Assembly: GCF_001552175.1 (NCBI RefSeq)
Contig: NZ_BCQR01000085.1
Coordinates: 1 to 49,355, forward strand
Origin: Actinomadura kijaniata NBRC 14229
GTDB taxonomy: Bacteria > Actinomycetota > Actinomycetes > Streptosporangiales > Streptosporangiaceae
Length of the DNA stretch: 49,355 bases
Direction: 5' to 3'
Positions 15,785 through 22,445 of the stretch are shown in pieces. Under the pieces are notes generated by a model. It saw nothing but the letters and a program-made list of their open reading frames with translations, ran no database searches and was not told the origin of the DNA. Position 1 is the first letter of the stretch, and the number at the start of each line of letters is the position of its first letter. The position numbers and the translations under genes were made by a program.

Positions 15785-16408
15785 TCAGCCGACGGCCCGG
15801 TCCACGAGTTCGGGGATCCTCGACGGCTCGACACCGCACAGCCGCAGCATGCTCTGGGCGAGGGCGCCGGTGGCTTCGGCGAAGGTCATCCGGTCGGTGG
15901 TCACGGCCTCCGCCGCGGCGTGGCCGAGTGAGATGACAGCCGTGGCGAGCCAGGGCGCGGACAGGTCACGGGTGAACTCTCCGGCCTGTTGTCCTCGGGT
16001 GAGCACCTGGTGAAGACGGTCGTTCACCGCGTGATGCCGAGAGTGGTCCTCCTCGGGGGTCGCCGTCGCGGTGCTCAACAGTCGCGTGTAGCGCTGGAAG
16101 GAGCCCCAGCTTGCGTTGAGCAGCCGCAGCAGGGCCTCGGCGGCGGTTCCCTGGTCCAGCGGCACGGCGTCCATCTCGGCGACGGTTTCGGCCGTGATGG
16201 CGTCGATCACGGCGCTGACCAGCGCGTCCCTGTTCGCGAAGTGGGCGTAGACGGTCTGGCGGCTGACTCCGGCCGCGGTGGCGATGTCCTCGATGCTCGC
16301 GTGGGGCTCGGCGGCCAGGAGCCGCTGGGCCGCCTGGAGGACGGCGGCCGCGCTCCGGTCGGCGTCGGCACGGCGCCGCCTGCGCCGGGGAACCGCCATC
16401 TCGGACAT
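15785..16408 (-). CDS. TetR-family regulator
   Basis: 207 residues from ATG 16408. An Arg-rich leader (PRRRRRRADADR) precedes the helix-turn-helix at about 15-60 (AVLQAAQRLLAAEPHASIEDIATAAGVSRQTVYAHFANRDALVSAV). The rest is helical and ends with LRLCGVEPSRIPELV. It is divergent from the DUF1772 membrane gene, and a TTAGC/GCTAA inverted repeat lies 11 bp upstream of its start, so it likely represses itself and its neighbour. Starts further upstream (ATG 16429, inside the inverted repeat) are possible but would put the operator inside the coding region. Confidence 0.85.
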   Translation of the reverse strand: MSEMAVPRRRRRRADADRSAAAVLQAAQRLLAAEPHASIEDIATAAGVSRQTVYAHFANRDALVSAVIDAITAETVAEMDAVPLDQGTAAEALLRLLNASWGSFQRYTRLLSTATATPEEDHSRHHAVNDRLHQVLTRGQQAGEFTRDLSAPWLATAVISLGHAAAEAVTTDRMTFAEATGALAQSMLRLCGVEPSRIPELVDRAVG

Positions 16409-16418
16409 GTTGTCAAGA

Positions 16419-16435
16419 TTAGCAATCATCGCTAA
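16419..16435. promoter_or_regulatory. TetR operator TTAGC-N7-GCTAA
   Basis: A perfect 5+5 inverted repeat with a 7-nt AT-rich centre (AATCATC) sits in front of the TetR start and 114 bp from the divergent DUF1772 start. It lies in an AT-rich island, as promoters in this genome do. The ligand is most likely the adjacent TetR protein. Confidence 0.55.
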
Positions 16436-16548
16436 CTTTGACGCCGTGTCGGAGATAACGGCGGGACCCCCGGCCGTGTCCTGAACCAGTGATCTCCGAT
16501 GCGGCCCCGGCCGCGCGGGAGACGCGCGCAACCACGGAGGAGCCCCCC

Positions 16549-17019
16549 ATGAAGACCCGGCTCGTCGCCGGACTGGCGCTGCTGTCCACCGGCCTGCTGG
16601 CGGGAGCGTTCGGGTACGGTGCGACCAACGTCGCCACCACCTTCAACGCGGTCCCGCTGGACGTGCGCCTGACCTTCCATTCGGCGCTGATGCAGATGAA
16701 CGGCCCCGTCATGCAGACGGCCATGGCCCTGGCCGTGCTGAGCTCGCTCGTCCTGGCGGTGCTGACGCGCGGCGCACCGCGCCTGCTGGCCGGTGCGGCC
16801 TGCGGGCTGGCGGTGGTGTCGTTCCTGGTCACCCGGTTCGGCAACGTCCCGATCAACCAGAAGATCAAGGTATGGGCGGTCACCACGCCCCCGCCCGACC
16901 ACGCCGCGATCCTCCAGCGGTGGGAGAACTTCAACATCGTGCGCACGGTCACCGCACTCGTGGCGTTCCTGCTCATCATCACGCTGGTCATGCGTTCGTT
17001 CCGAGGAAGCGACCACTGA
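16549..17019 (+). CDS. DUF1772 (anthrone oxygenase-like) membrane protein
   Basis: 156 residues from ATG 16549, preceded by GGAGGAG. Four hydrophobic segments are visible (LVAGLALLSTGLLAGAFGYG, MQTAMALAVLSSLVLAVL, LLAGAACGLAVVSFLV, IVRTVTALVAFLLIITLVM). The loop between helices 3 and 4 has RFGNVPINQKIKVW and a tryptophan-containing WENFNIVR, typical of DUF1772. Some fungal members are anthrone oxygenases; most bacterial ones are uncharacterised. Divergence from the TetR gene suggests repression that is relieved by a small molecule. Confidence 0.82.
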   Translation: MKTRLVAGLALLSTGLLAGAFGYGATNVATTFNAVPLDVRLTFHSALMQMNGPVMQTAMALAVLSSLVLAVLTRGAPRLLAGAACGLAVVSFLVTRFGNVPINQKIKVWAVTTPPPDHAAILQRWENFNIVRTVTALVAFLLIITLVMRSFRGSDH

Positions 17020-17047
17020 TCCGACGGGACCGGTCGCGGGCGCGAGG

Positions 17048-17068
17048 CGTCCCTCAGGCACAGGGACG
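17048..17068 (+). terminator. Hairpin after the DUF1772 gene
   Basis: CGTCCCT (17048-17054) and AGGGACG (17062-17068) form a perfect 7-bp stem with a 7-nt loop, 28 bp after the stop. It is located between convergent genes and could serve both. Confidence 0.45.
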
Positions 17069-17121
17069 GTGAGGGGGCGCGTCTCCATCCGCTCCTGGAT
17101 GGTCGTCACGCCGGCCTCTTC

Positions 17122-17613
17122 TCAGGGCTGTTGCCGTGGGGGCAGTTCGTCGAGGTCGCGGGTCCATTCGTCGGCGGCCCTGGTCAGCTGGTCGAGGTCG
17201 AGGACGAAGTCGACGTCCAGCCCCACGGACGCTCCGCCGCCGGCGTCGAGCCAGGGGGGCGCGGCCTCGGCGTAGAAGTGGGCGCGAACGGTCGCCTCAC
17301 CCTGTCGGCGCTCAAGGAGCGTGAACGACAGCGCGGGCTCGCTGAAAATGATTCCACGCCGCCCGTGCCCCACCGTGTCCTGGGCGTCGATCGGCGCGAC
17401 CTGCCCCGCGGCCACCTGACGCAGCCAGTAGGCCAGCCAGCGGGCATTGGTGATCGTCAGAGCGGGATCACGGAAGGACCAGGAACGTTCGCCGAGGTCG
17501 ACGCGTCCTTCAACGATCAGCCACAGGTCGTCCCAGTAACCGGTCCCCGCCGGGAACTGCCACTCCACCGGGCGGAGCTCGAAGACGACACCGTCTCTTC
17601 CTGTGATGCGCAT
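17122..17613 (-). CDS. Hypothetical protein resembling WapI-family immunity proteins
   Basis: 163 residues, acidic, without signal or membrane segment. The N-terminus MRITGRDGVVFELRPVEWQFP, the following WDDLWLIVEGRV and the WSFRDPALTITNARWLAYWLRQ block recall the small proteins grouped as WapI-type immunity proteins, which neutralise secreted nuclease toxins. This is recognition from memory and not certain. No toxin, Rhs or WapA gene is nearby, so it would be an orphan immunity gene. It is convergent with the DUF1772 gene. Confidence 0.6.
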   Translation of the reverse strand: MRITGRDGVVFELRPVEWQFPAGTGYWDDLWLIVEGRVDLGERSWSFRDPALTITNARWLAYWLRQVAAGQVAPIDAQDTVGHGRRGIIFSEPALSFTLLERRQGEATVRAHFYAEAAPPWLDAGGGASVGLDVDFVLDLDQLTRAADEWTRDLDELPPRQQP

Positions 17614-17859
17614 CCACTGATCCTAGATGGGGTCGGCTCTCCCGAAGGGATCCGCTGAGCTGGGCAGACAAGCACCCGAGGACGGGCCGTACCCAGACGT
17701 GAGGGCATGGAACGCGTGGCCTCAGCCAGGAAACGACCCCTGTCTCGGTAGCAGCACGCCTAAAGAGGGCGCCAGAAGTACCTAAGGACGACTGATTCCC
17801 CGTCGTCGGCATCTCCGTAGCTTTGTGGTCATCGGCAGGAACGACACCGGGAGCAAGAG
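17614..17859. other. Intergenic region, 246 bp
   Basis: This stretch separates the divergent WapI-like gene and the SnoaL-like gene and must hold their promoters. I see no convincing open frame, tRNA or palindrome. The sequence is less GC-rich than the coding DNA, mainly in 17760-17840. Confidence 0.4.
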
Positions 17860-18228
17860 ATGAACGACATGAACGCGCTGGTCGACGGCTACATCGCCGC
17901 CTGGAACGAGACCGACCCGGCCGCCCGCCGGGACCGCATCGCCGAGGTCTTCAGCGAGGGTGTCGGCTACACCGACCCGCTGGTGGACGTGCACGGCCGC
18001 GACGACCTGGACGCCACCATCGCCGCCGTCCAGGGCCAGTTCGCCGGGCTGGAGTTCACCCTCGGCGGCCCGGTGGACGCCCACCACGACGTCGCCCGCT
18101 TCACCTGGCACCTGGGCCCGGCGGGCGCGGACCCGATCGTCATCGGTTTCGACGTCGTGGTGCTCGGCGCCGACGGCCGGATCGGCGAGGTCCACGGCTT
18201 CCTCGACAAGGTCCCCGCCGGAGCCTGA
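17860..18228 (+). CDS. SnoaL-like/NTF2-fold protein
   Basis: 122 residues. The N-terminal helix ALVDGYIAAWNETDPAARRDRIAEVFSEG, the YTDPLVDVHGRDDL turn and the pattern of C-terminal beta strands (HHDVARFTWHLG, IVIGFDVVVLGADGRIGEVHGFLD) are typical of the SnoaL-like polyketide cyclase/NTF2 superfamily. Such small cone-shaped domains bind hydrophobic ligands; many are enzymes, but a catalytic Asp-His pair cannot be assigned with confidence. GGGAG lies upstream of the ATG. It is followed after 47 bp by a small membrane protein on the same strand, so the two may form an operon. Confidence 0.8.
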   Translation: MNDMNALVDGYIAAWNETDPAARRDRIAEVFSEGVGYTDPLVDVHGRDDLDATIAAVQGQFAGLEFTLGGPVDAHHDVARFTWHLGPAGADPIVIGFDVVVLGADGRIGEVHGFLDKVPAGA

Positions 18229-18275
18229 CGCCCCCTCCCCCTCCCCTCCCTCGAACCATCCCCTCGAAAGGAACC

Positions 18276-18710
18276 ATGACCATGGCCGTTCGCACCGCCC
18301 CCGAGACCGCTACCACCCCGAGCCTGTTCGCCGACGGACGCCGCTTCCTCAAGCTGGCCCTGCGCGTGGACGCCGTCGTCACCGGCGCCAACGGCCTGGC
18401 CTACCTGGCGCTGGCCGGCCCGCTGGAGCGCCTGCTCGGCCTGGACGCCGCGGTCGGCCGCGGCCTGGGCGCCTTCCTGGTCGTCTTCGCGATCGCCGTG
18501 GCGGCGCTCTCGATGCCCGCCCGCGCTCCCCGCCTGGCCGTCCACGCCGTGATCGAGATGAACGTGCTGTGGAGCGTGCTGAGCGTCGTCGCCGTCGCCA
18601 CCGGCTGGCTCGACCTGAACGCCGTCGGTGCGACCTGGGCCGTCATGCAGGCGGGGACGGTGGGCGCGTTCGCCGCCGCCCAGTTCATCGCGATCCGCCG
18701 CGCCGACTGA
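18276..18710 (+). CDS. Four-helix integral membrane protein
   Basis: 144 residues from ATG 18276, with AAAGGA upstream; ATG 18282 is an alternative. Four hydrophobic segments are seen (LRVDAVVTGANGLAYLALA, GLGAFLVVFAIAVAALSM, AVIEMNVLWSVLSVVAVAT, ATWAVMQAGTVGAFAAAQFIAI). Such small four-helix proteins are common beside SnoaL-like or regulator genes in actinomycetes, but none has a known activity that I can name. It ends 18 bp before a strong terminator hairpin. Confidence 0.72.
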   Translation: MTMAVRTAPETATTPSLFADGRRFLKLALRVDAVVTGANGLAYLALAGPLERLLGLDAAVGRGLGAFLVVFAIAVAALSMPARAPRLAVHAVIEMNVLWSVLSVVAVATGWLDLNAVGATWAVMQAGTVGAFAAAQFIAIRRAD

Positions 18711-18727
18711 CCGATGGCACGGGCCAC

Positions 18728-18761
18728 AGCGGCTCGGCCCCGAGACCGGGGCCGAGCCGCT
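18728..18761. terminator. Strong bidirectional terminator hairpin
   Basis: AGCGGCTCGGCCCCG (18728-18742) pairs perfectly with CGGGGCCGAGCCGCT (18747-18761), a 15-bp stem with a 4-nt loop. It sits between the convergent membrane-protein and APH-like genes and can end transcription from both sides. Confidence 0.85.
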
Positions 18762-18817
18762 TCGCCGTTTCCAGGCTTCGCAGCCGAAGCCGCGCGCCCT
18801 CTCCCGGCACCGGGACC

Positions 18818-19603
18818 CTAGGACGTCGAGGGCTGCCAGAACGACGCAGGCAGCGCGCTGATCTCCACTGCGGCCTGATCCAGGTCCTCGGCGAAGGACC
18901 GCATATGGGGATGGCCGTCGTCGGCCATGGCGCGCTGGACGGCCGCCTGCCGCCGGATCCGGTCGAGGAGCGCCGCGCGCAGGACCGTCCGGTCGCCGTC
19001 GTAGCCGTAGGCGTCCAGCAGGAGGTGCAGGCGCCGTGACCGGTCCTCGAAGGCGGTGAAGCCCTGGAACTCGGCGACCCTGCGGGCGACCAGCGGCACC
19101 CAGGTCAGCACCGTGTAGGCCAGGTCGAGTTCCCGCGTCGCGGGGCCCGCGGTGTCCCAGTCGACGAAGCCGACCAGGGCGCCGGAGCCGTCCCACACCA
19201 CGTTGTAGGGCGAGGCGTCCTGGTGACCGATGACCAGTCCCGGGCGCCAGGGCCGGTCGATGAACCAGCGCGCGTCGCGGGGTGGCACGAAGTCGGCCGT
19301 GGTGTCGTGCAGCCGACGCATCCAGGCGCCGACCTGCCGCAGCGCGTCGTCGGTGTGCGGCCAGGAGGGCCAGGGGTGCTGCTCTCCGATGGTGGCGCCG
19401 TGCAGCCAGCTGAGGACCTCGCGGCCCTGCTCGTCGAAGCCCAGGACGCGAGGTGCGCCCTGGAAACCGGCTTGTTCCAGATGGTGCAGCACGGCGTGCA
19501 CGGCGGGCGTCCACGGGTTCGCCGGACGATGGACGGTGTCACCGATCCGGACGCCGCCCACGTGCCTGCCGCCGGGCAGCTTCTGCTCTCGCCTGTCGGC
19601 CAT
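18818..19603 (-). CDS. Aminoglycoside phosphotransferase (APH)-family kinase
   Basis: 261 residues from ATG 19603. The catalytic loop VIGHQDASPYNVVW gives His127, Asp129 and Asn134, and the metal-binding motif is VDWDTAG about 15 residues further on. The N-terminal half has GGVRIGDTVHRPANPWT followed by a hydrophobic helix (HAVLHHLEQAGF), as in small APH-like kinases. The family phosphorylates aminoglycosides, macrolides, choline or other small molecules; nothing here selects one. No antibiotic cluster adjoins it, so a resistance role is only a possibility. No clear ribosome binding site is visible before the ATG. Confidence 0.85.
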   Translation of the reverse strand: MADRREQKLPGGRHVGGVRIGDTVHRPANPWTPAVHAVLHHLEQAGFQGAPRVLGFDEQGREVLSWLHGATIGEQHPWPSWPHTDDALRQVGAWMRRLHDTTADFVPPRDARWFIDRPWRPGLVIGHQDASPYNVVWDGSGALVGFVDWDTAGPATRELDLAYTVLTWVPLVARRVAEFQGFTAFEDRSRRLHLLLDAYGYDGDRTVLRAALLDRIRRQAAVQRAMADDGHPHMRSFAEDLDQAAVEISALPASFWQPSTS

Positions 19604-19659
19604 GGGGGTGTTGTAACCCGCGCCCGCCGGTGAACGCATCCGGTTTTTCCGGCCCCCCG

Positions 19660-20904
19660 TCATCGGTCCAGCTCGCCCGCCCTGTCCCGCAGGTAGCGCT
19701 GTTCGGGGAGGCTCGTGGTGCGCCGGGCCGCCAGCCGGTAGTTCTCCCGTGCGGCGGCGTACTCTCCGGCCAGTTCCTGAAGGTGGGCGCGGACGGCGTG
19801 GAGGCGGTGGTGGCGGGCCATCCGGGGGTCGCCGTCCAGGCTTTCCAGCAGTTCGAGTCCGGCCTGCGGCCCCCGGGTCATCGCGACCGCGACGGCGTGG
19901 TTGAGGGTGACCATCGGGTTCGGCGCGATCCGGCCGAGGATCCCGTACAGAACGCGGATCTGTTCCCAGTCGGTGTCCTCGGCCCGCGGCGCCTGGACGT
20001 GCAGCGCGGCGATCGCCGCCTGAAGCTGGTAGGGACCCAGGGGCGAGGCGGACATGGCGGCGGTGACCAGCGCGGCGCCCTCGTGGATCATGGCGGCGTC
20101 CCAGCGGTTCCGGTCCTGCTCGGCCAGCGGCACGAGGGCGCCGTCCGGGCCGGTGCGGGCGGCGCGGCGGGCGTCGGTCAGCAGCATCAGCGCCAGAAGC
20201 CCCGCCACCTCGCCGTCGTCCGGCAGGGACCGGTGCACCATGCGGGTGAGCCGGATCGCCTCCGTGGTGAGCTCGGCGCGGTGCAGGTCGGGGCCGGAGC
20301 TGGCGGTGTAGCCCTCGTTGAAGATCAGGTAGAGCACGTGCAGGACGGCGTCCAGCCGTTCGGCCCACTCCTGGGCGGTCGGCGTCGCGAACGACGCGCC
20401 GACGGCTTTGATCCGTTGCTTGGCGCGGCTGATCCGCGGCGCCATGGTGGCCTCCGGCACGAGGAACGCCCGAGCCACCTCGGCGGTGGTGAGCCCGCCG
20501 ACGGCGCGCAGCGTGAGCGCCACCTGGGAGGCGGGCGTCAGCGCCGGATGACCGCACAGGAACAGCAACGTGAGCGTGTCGTCCCGATCTGCCGGATTCT
20601 CGTCGCCGGGCGCCGGTGCGAGATCGGCGTCCGGTGCCTCCCGTACCGCCGCGGTGACCTCCCGCCGACGGCGCGCCTGTTCACCGCGCACCTGGTCGAC
20701 CAGGCGGCGGGAGGCGACGGTGACCAGCCAGGCCCGCGGGTTCTCCGGAACGCCGTCGGCGGGCCATTGCACCGTCGCGGCGAGCAGCGCCTCCTGGACC
20801 GCGTCCTCGCATTCCTCGAACCCGCCGTACCGGCGCAGCAGCATGCCGAGGACCTGCGGCGCCAGTGCGCGCAGCAGGTCCCCGAAGCGTTCGCTCCCGC
20901 TCAC
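19660..20904 (-). CDS. ECF42-type RNA polymerase sigma factor with C-terminal extension
   Basis: 414 residues, much longer than a minimal ECF sigma factor. The sigma-2 region covers about 10-80 (FEECEDAVQEALLAATVQWP and PRAWLVTVASRRLVDQVR). Sigma-4 covers about 105-170 (LTLRAVGGLTTAEVARAFLVPEATMAPRISRAKQRI). About 230 residues of helical, TPR-like extension follow (LHVLYLIFNEGYTAS, NPMVTLNHAVAVAM, RLHAVRAHLQELAGEY). This arrangement with adjacent YCII (DGPF) genes defines the ECF42 group, in which the extension replaces an anti-sigma factor in controlling activity. Its start overlaps the upstream YCII gene by 4 bp, so it is translated from the same mRNA. Confidence 0.93.
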   Translation of the reverse strand: MSGSERFGDLLRALAPQVLGMLLRRYGGFEECEDAVQEALLAATVQWPADGVPENPRAWLVTVASRRLVDQVRGEQARRRREVTAAVREAPDADLAPAPGDENPADRDDTLTLLFLCGHPALTPASQVALTLRAVGGLTTAEVARAFLVPEATMAPRISRAKQRIKAVGASFATPTAQEWAERLDAVLHVLYLIFNEGYTASSGPDLHRAELTTEAIRLTRMVHRSLPDDGEVAGLLALMLLTDARRAARTGPDGALVPLAEQDRNRWDAAMIHEGAALVTAAMSASPLGPYQLQAAIAALHVQAPRAEDTDWEQIRVLYGILGRIAPNPMVTLNHAVAVAMTRGPQAGLELLESLDGDPRMARHHRLHAVRAHLQELAGEYAAARENYRLAARRTTSLPEQRYLRDRAGELDR

Positions 20905-21239
20905 ATCTCCATCCCGGCCGAGTCCATCACCGGCCGCACCTCCACGCCGCCGGCCCGACCGCTCGGTATCAGCGCGGCCAGCTCCAGGGCGCGTTCCCGG
21001 CTTTCGCAGTCGACGAGGTACTGGACGGCGACATGGTCCGATGCCCGCGGGTACGGGCCCTCGCTCACCGCCACCACGCCGTCCCGAACCCGGACGACGG
21101 CGCTGATGGACGGATCGGCGAACGCGTGACCGCTGATCAGTTCCCCTGTTCGCGCGGCGGCGCCCAGGAACTCCTCGTGGTCCGGCCCTTCCCCCGGCAG
21201 GTCCGCCGCGTTCAGGTAGAGGTTCAGCAGGAACTTCAT
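20901..21239 (-). CDS. YCII-related (DGPF) protein, sigma-proximal copy
   Basis: 112 residues beginning MKFLLNLYLN. YCII family features include the N-terminal strand, a helix with DHEEFLGAAARTGELISG, the VSEGPYPRA turn at the place of the DGPF motif, and the final ESRERALELAALIPSGRAGGVEVRPV. The DGPF core is altered to SEGPY. Its stop overlaps the sigma factor start (ATGA) and it begins 7 bp after the other YCII gene. ECF42 partners of this type have no proven biochemical activity; they may be small dimeric ligand-binding or enzyme-like proteins. Confidence 0.88.
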   Translation of the reverse strand: MKFLLNLYLNAADLPGEGPDHEEFLGAAARTGELISGHAFADPSISAVVRVRDGVVAVSEGPYPRASDHVAVQYLVDCESRERALELAALIPSGRAGGVEVRPVMDSAGMEM

Positions 21240-21246
21240 CGCGTGC

Positions 21247-21615
21247 TCAGCCGTCGGCCGTGCTGGCGAAGACCACCGGCCGCACCTCGACGCCCAGGCC
21301 CTCGACACCGGCGTCGGGAATGAGCGCGGCCAACTCCAGGGCCCGCTCTCTGCTGTCGCATTCCACCAGGTAGTAGCCGCCGAGATACTCCTTGGACTCC
21401 AGGTAGGGCCCGTCCGTCACCGCCGGGACGCCGCCCCGGACCCTGACCACGGCGCTCTGCGACGGGTCGGCCAGCGCGACGGTGCCGATCATCTCCCCGG
21501 TCCCGGTGACGGTCTCCATGAACGCGCCGTGGCCGCTCATCACCTCGTGGCGCTCGTCCTCGGTCAGCGCGTCCCAGATCCGCGGGTTGCCATACATGAT
21601 CAACAGGAACTGCAC
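21247..21615 (-). CDS. YCII-related (DGPF) protein, promoter-proximal copy
   Basis: 122 residues from GTG 21615, with AAGGAAA seven bases upstream. It has the canonical VTDGPYLESKEYLGGYYLVECDSRERALELAALIPDA pattern, so it keeps the DGPY variant of the DGPF motif that the downstream copy has lost. The two YCII proteins look like a tandem duplication (MQFLLIMYGN versus MKFLLNLYLN and matching C-termini). First gene of the three-gene YCII-YCII-sigma operon; divergent from the DHFR-like gene. Confidence 0.9.
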   Translation of the reverse strand: MQFLLIMYGNPRIWDALTEDERHEVMSGHGAFMETVTGTGEMIGTVALADPSQSAVVRVRGGVPAVTDGPYLESKEYLGGYYLVECDSRERALELAALIPDAGVEGLGVEVRPVVFASTADG

Positions 21616-21637
21616 GTCGTTTCCTTCGATGGTCGGG

Positions 21638-21656
21638 CGGCGCCCCTGCGGCGCCG
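21638..21656. repeat. Hairpin CGGCGCC-N5-GGCGCCG in the YCII leader
   Basis: A perfect 7-bp inverted repeat with the loop CCTGC lies 23-41 bases upstream of the YCII GTG start, inside the likely 5' untranslated region. It is one of two hairpins in this divergent gap. Confidence 0.4.
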
Positions 21657-21685
21657 TTCACCCTGGGGTCGTTGCCGGTGCCGCG

Positions 21686-21710
21686 TTCTTGCGGTGCCGG
21701 ACCGCAAGAA
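21686..21710. promoter_or_regulatory. Perfect 10+10 bp inverted repeat in the YCII/DHFR divergent gap
   Basis: TTCTTGCGGT (21686-21695) and ACCGCAAGAA (21701-21710) are perfectly inverted around GCCGG. The element is 71 bp from the YCII start and 91 bp from the DHFR-like start, so it is an operator or a stem in an RNA leader rather than an end-of-operon terminator. I do not see the TGTCGA -35 box that I remember being reported for ECF42 targets. Confidence 0.6.
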
Positions 21711-21800
21711 TCCCCCCGCTGTTCCGACTCCCTCCCGAAGGGGCGCCCGGCCTGGGCGTCCCGTCACAGAAGTCGCTTGTCAGCTTCCCAAGGAGGATGC

Positions 21801-22445
21801 ATGTCGCAGCTGTTGAGGGTGCACTGCTTCAACGTGTCGCGGGACGGGTTCGGCGCCGGTGAGGGGCAGAGCCTGGAGCGGCCCTTCGGCCACGCGGACC
21901 CCGCCCCGCTCTGGTCCTGGGCGGGCGCCACCGCGAGCTGGGTGAACCGGACCGACCCCGGCGGCACTCGCGGCCTGGACGACCTCATGACCCGCGACCA
22001 CACCCGCGACATAGGGGCGGAGATCATGGGTCGCAACAAGTTCGGCCCCCAGCGCGGCCCCTGGGAGAACCACGAGTGGCAAGGGTGGTGGGGGGACAAC
22101 CCGCCGTTCCACACGCCGGTCTTCGTGCTCACCCACCACGAACGCCCGTCCTTCACCCTGGCCGACACCACCTTCCACTTCCTCAACGCGACACCGGCCG
22201 AGGCACTGGCACGCGCGAAGCAGGCCGCCGACGGCCGGGACGTGCGCCTCGGCGGAGGGGTCGCCACCATCCGCGGGTTCCTCGATGCCGACCTGGTCGA
22301 CACGATGCACATCGCCGTCGCGCCCGTCGACCTCGGCCGAGGCGAACGGCTGTGGGAAAGCCCTGACGACCTGCTGGACCGCTTCCACCTGGAGGCGGTA
22401 CCGAGCCCCAGCGGCGTCACTCACCTCCTGTTCTGGAGGCGATGA
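21801..22445 (+). CDS. Dihydrofolate reductase-family protein (RibD C-terminal-like)
   Basis: 214 residues from ATG 21801, with the strong ribosome binding site AGGAGG at 21791-21796. The N-terminus LRVHCFNVSRDGFGAGEGQSLERPFG resembles the DHFR-like YwjB/RibD-C proteins; IGAEIMGRNKFGP is the glycine-rich segment after the second strand. PVFVLTHHERPSF, the DVRLGGGVATIRGFLDADLVD nucleotide-binding motif and the VAPVDLGRGERLW segment complete the fold. The family uses NADPH, but members in regulatory contexts rarely have known substrates. It is divergent from the ECF42 operon and its 3' end overlaps the convergent SARP gene by 29 bp. Confidence 0.88.
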   Translation: MSQLLRVHCFNVSRDGFGAGEGQSLERPFGHADPAPLWSWAGATASWVNRTDPGGTRGLDDLMTRDHTRDIGAEIMGRNKFGPQRGPWENHEWQGWWGDNPPFHTPVFVLTHHERPSFTLADTTFHFLNATPAEALARAKQAADGRDVRLGGGVATIRGFLDADLVDTMHIAVAPVDLGRGERLWESPDDLLDRFHLEAVPSPSGVTHLLFWRR

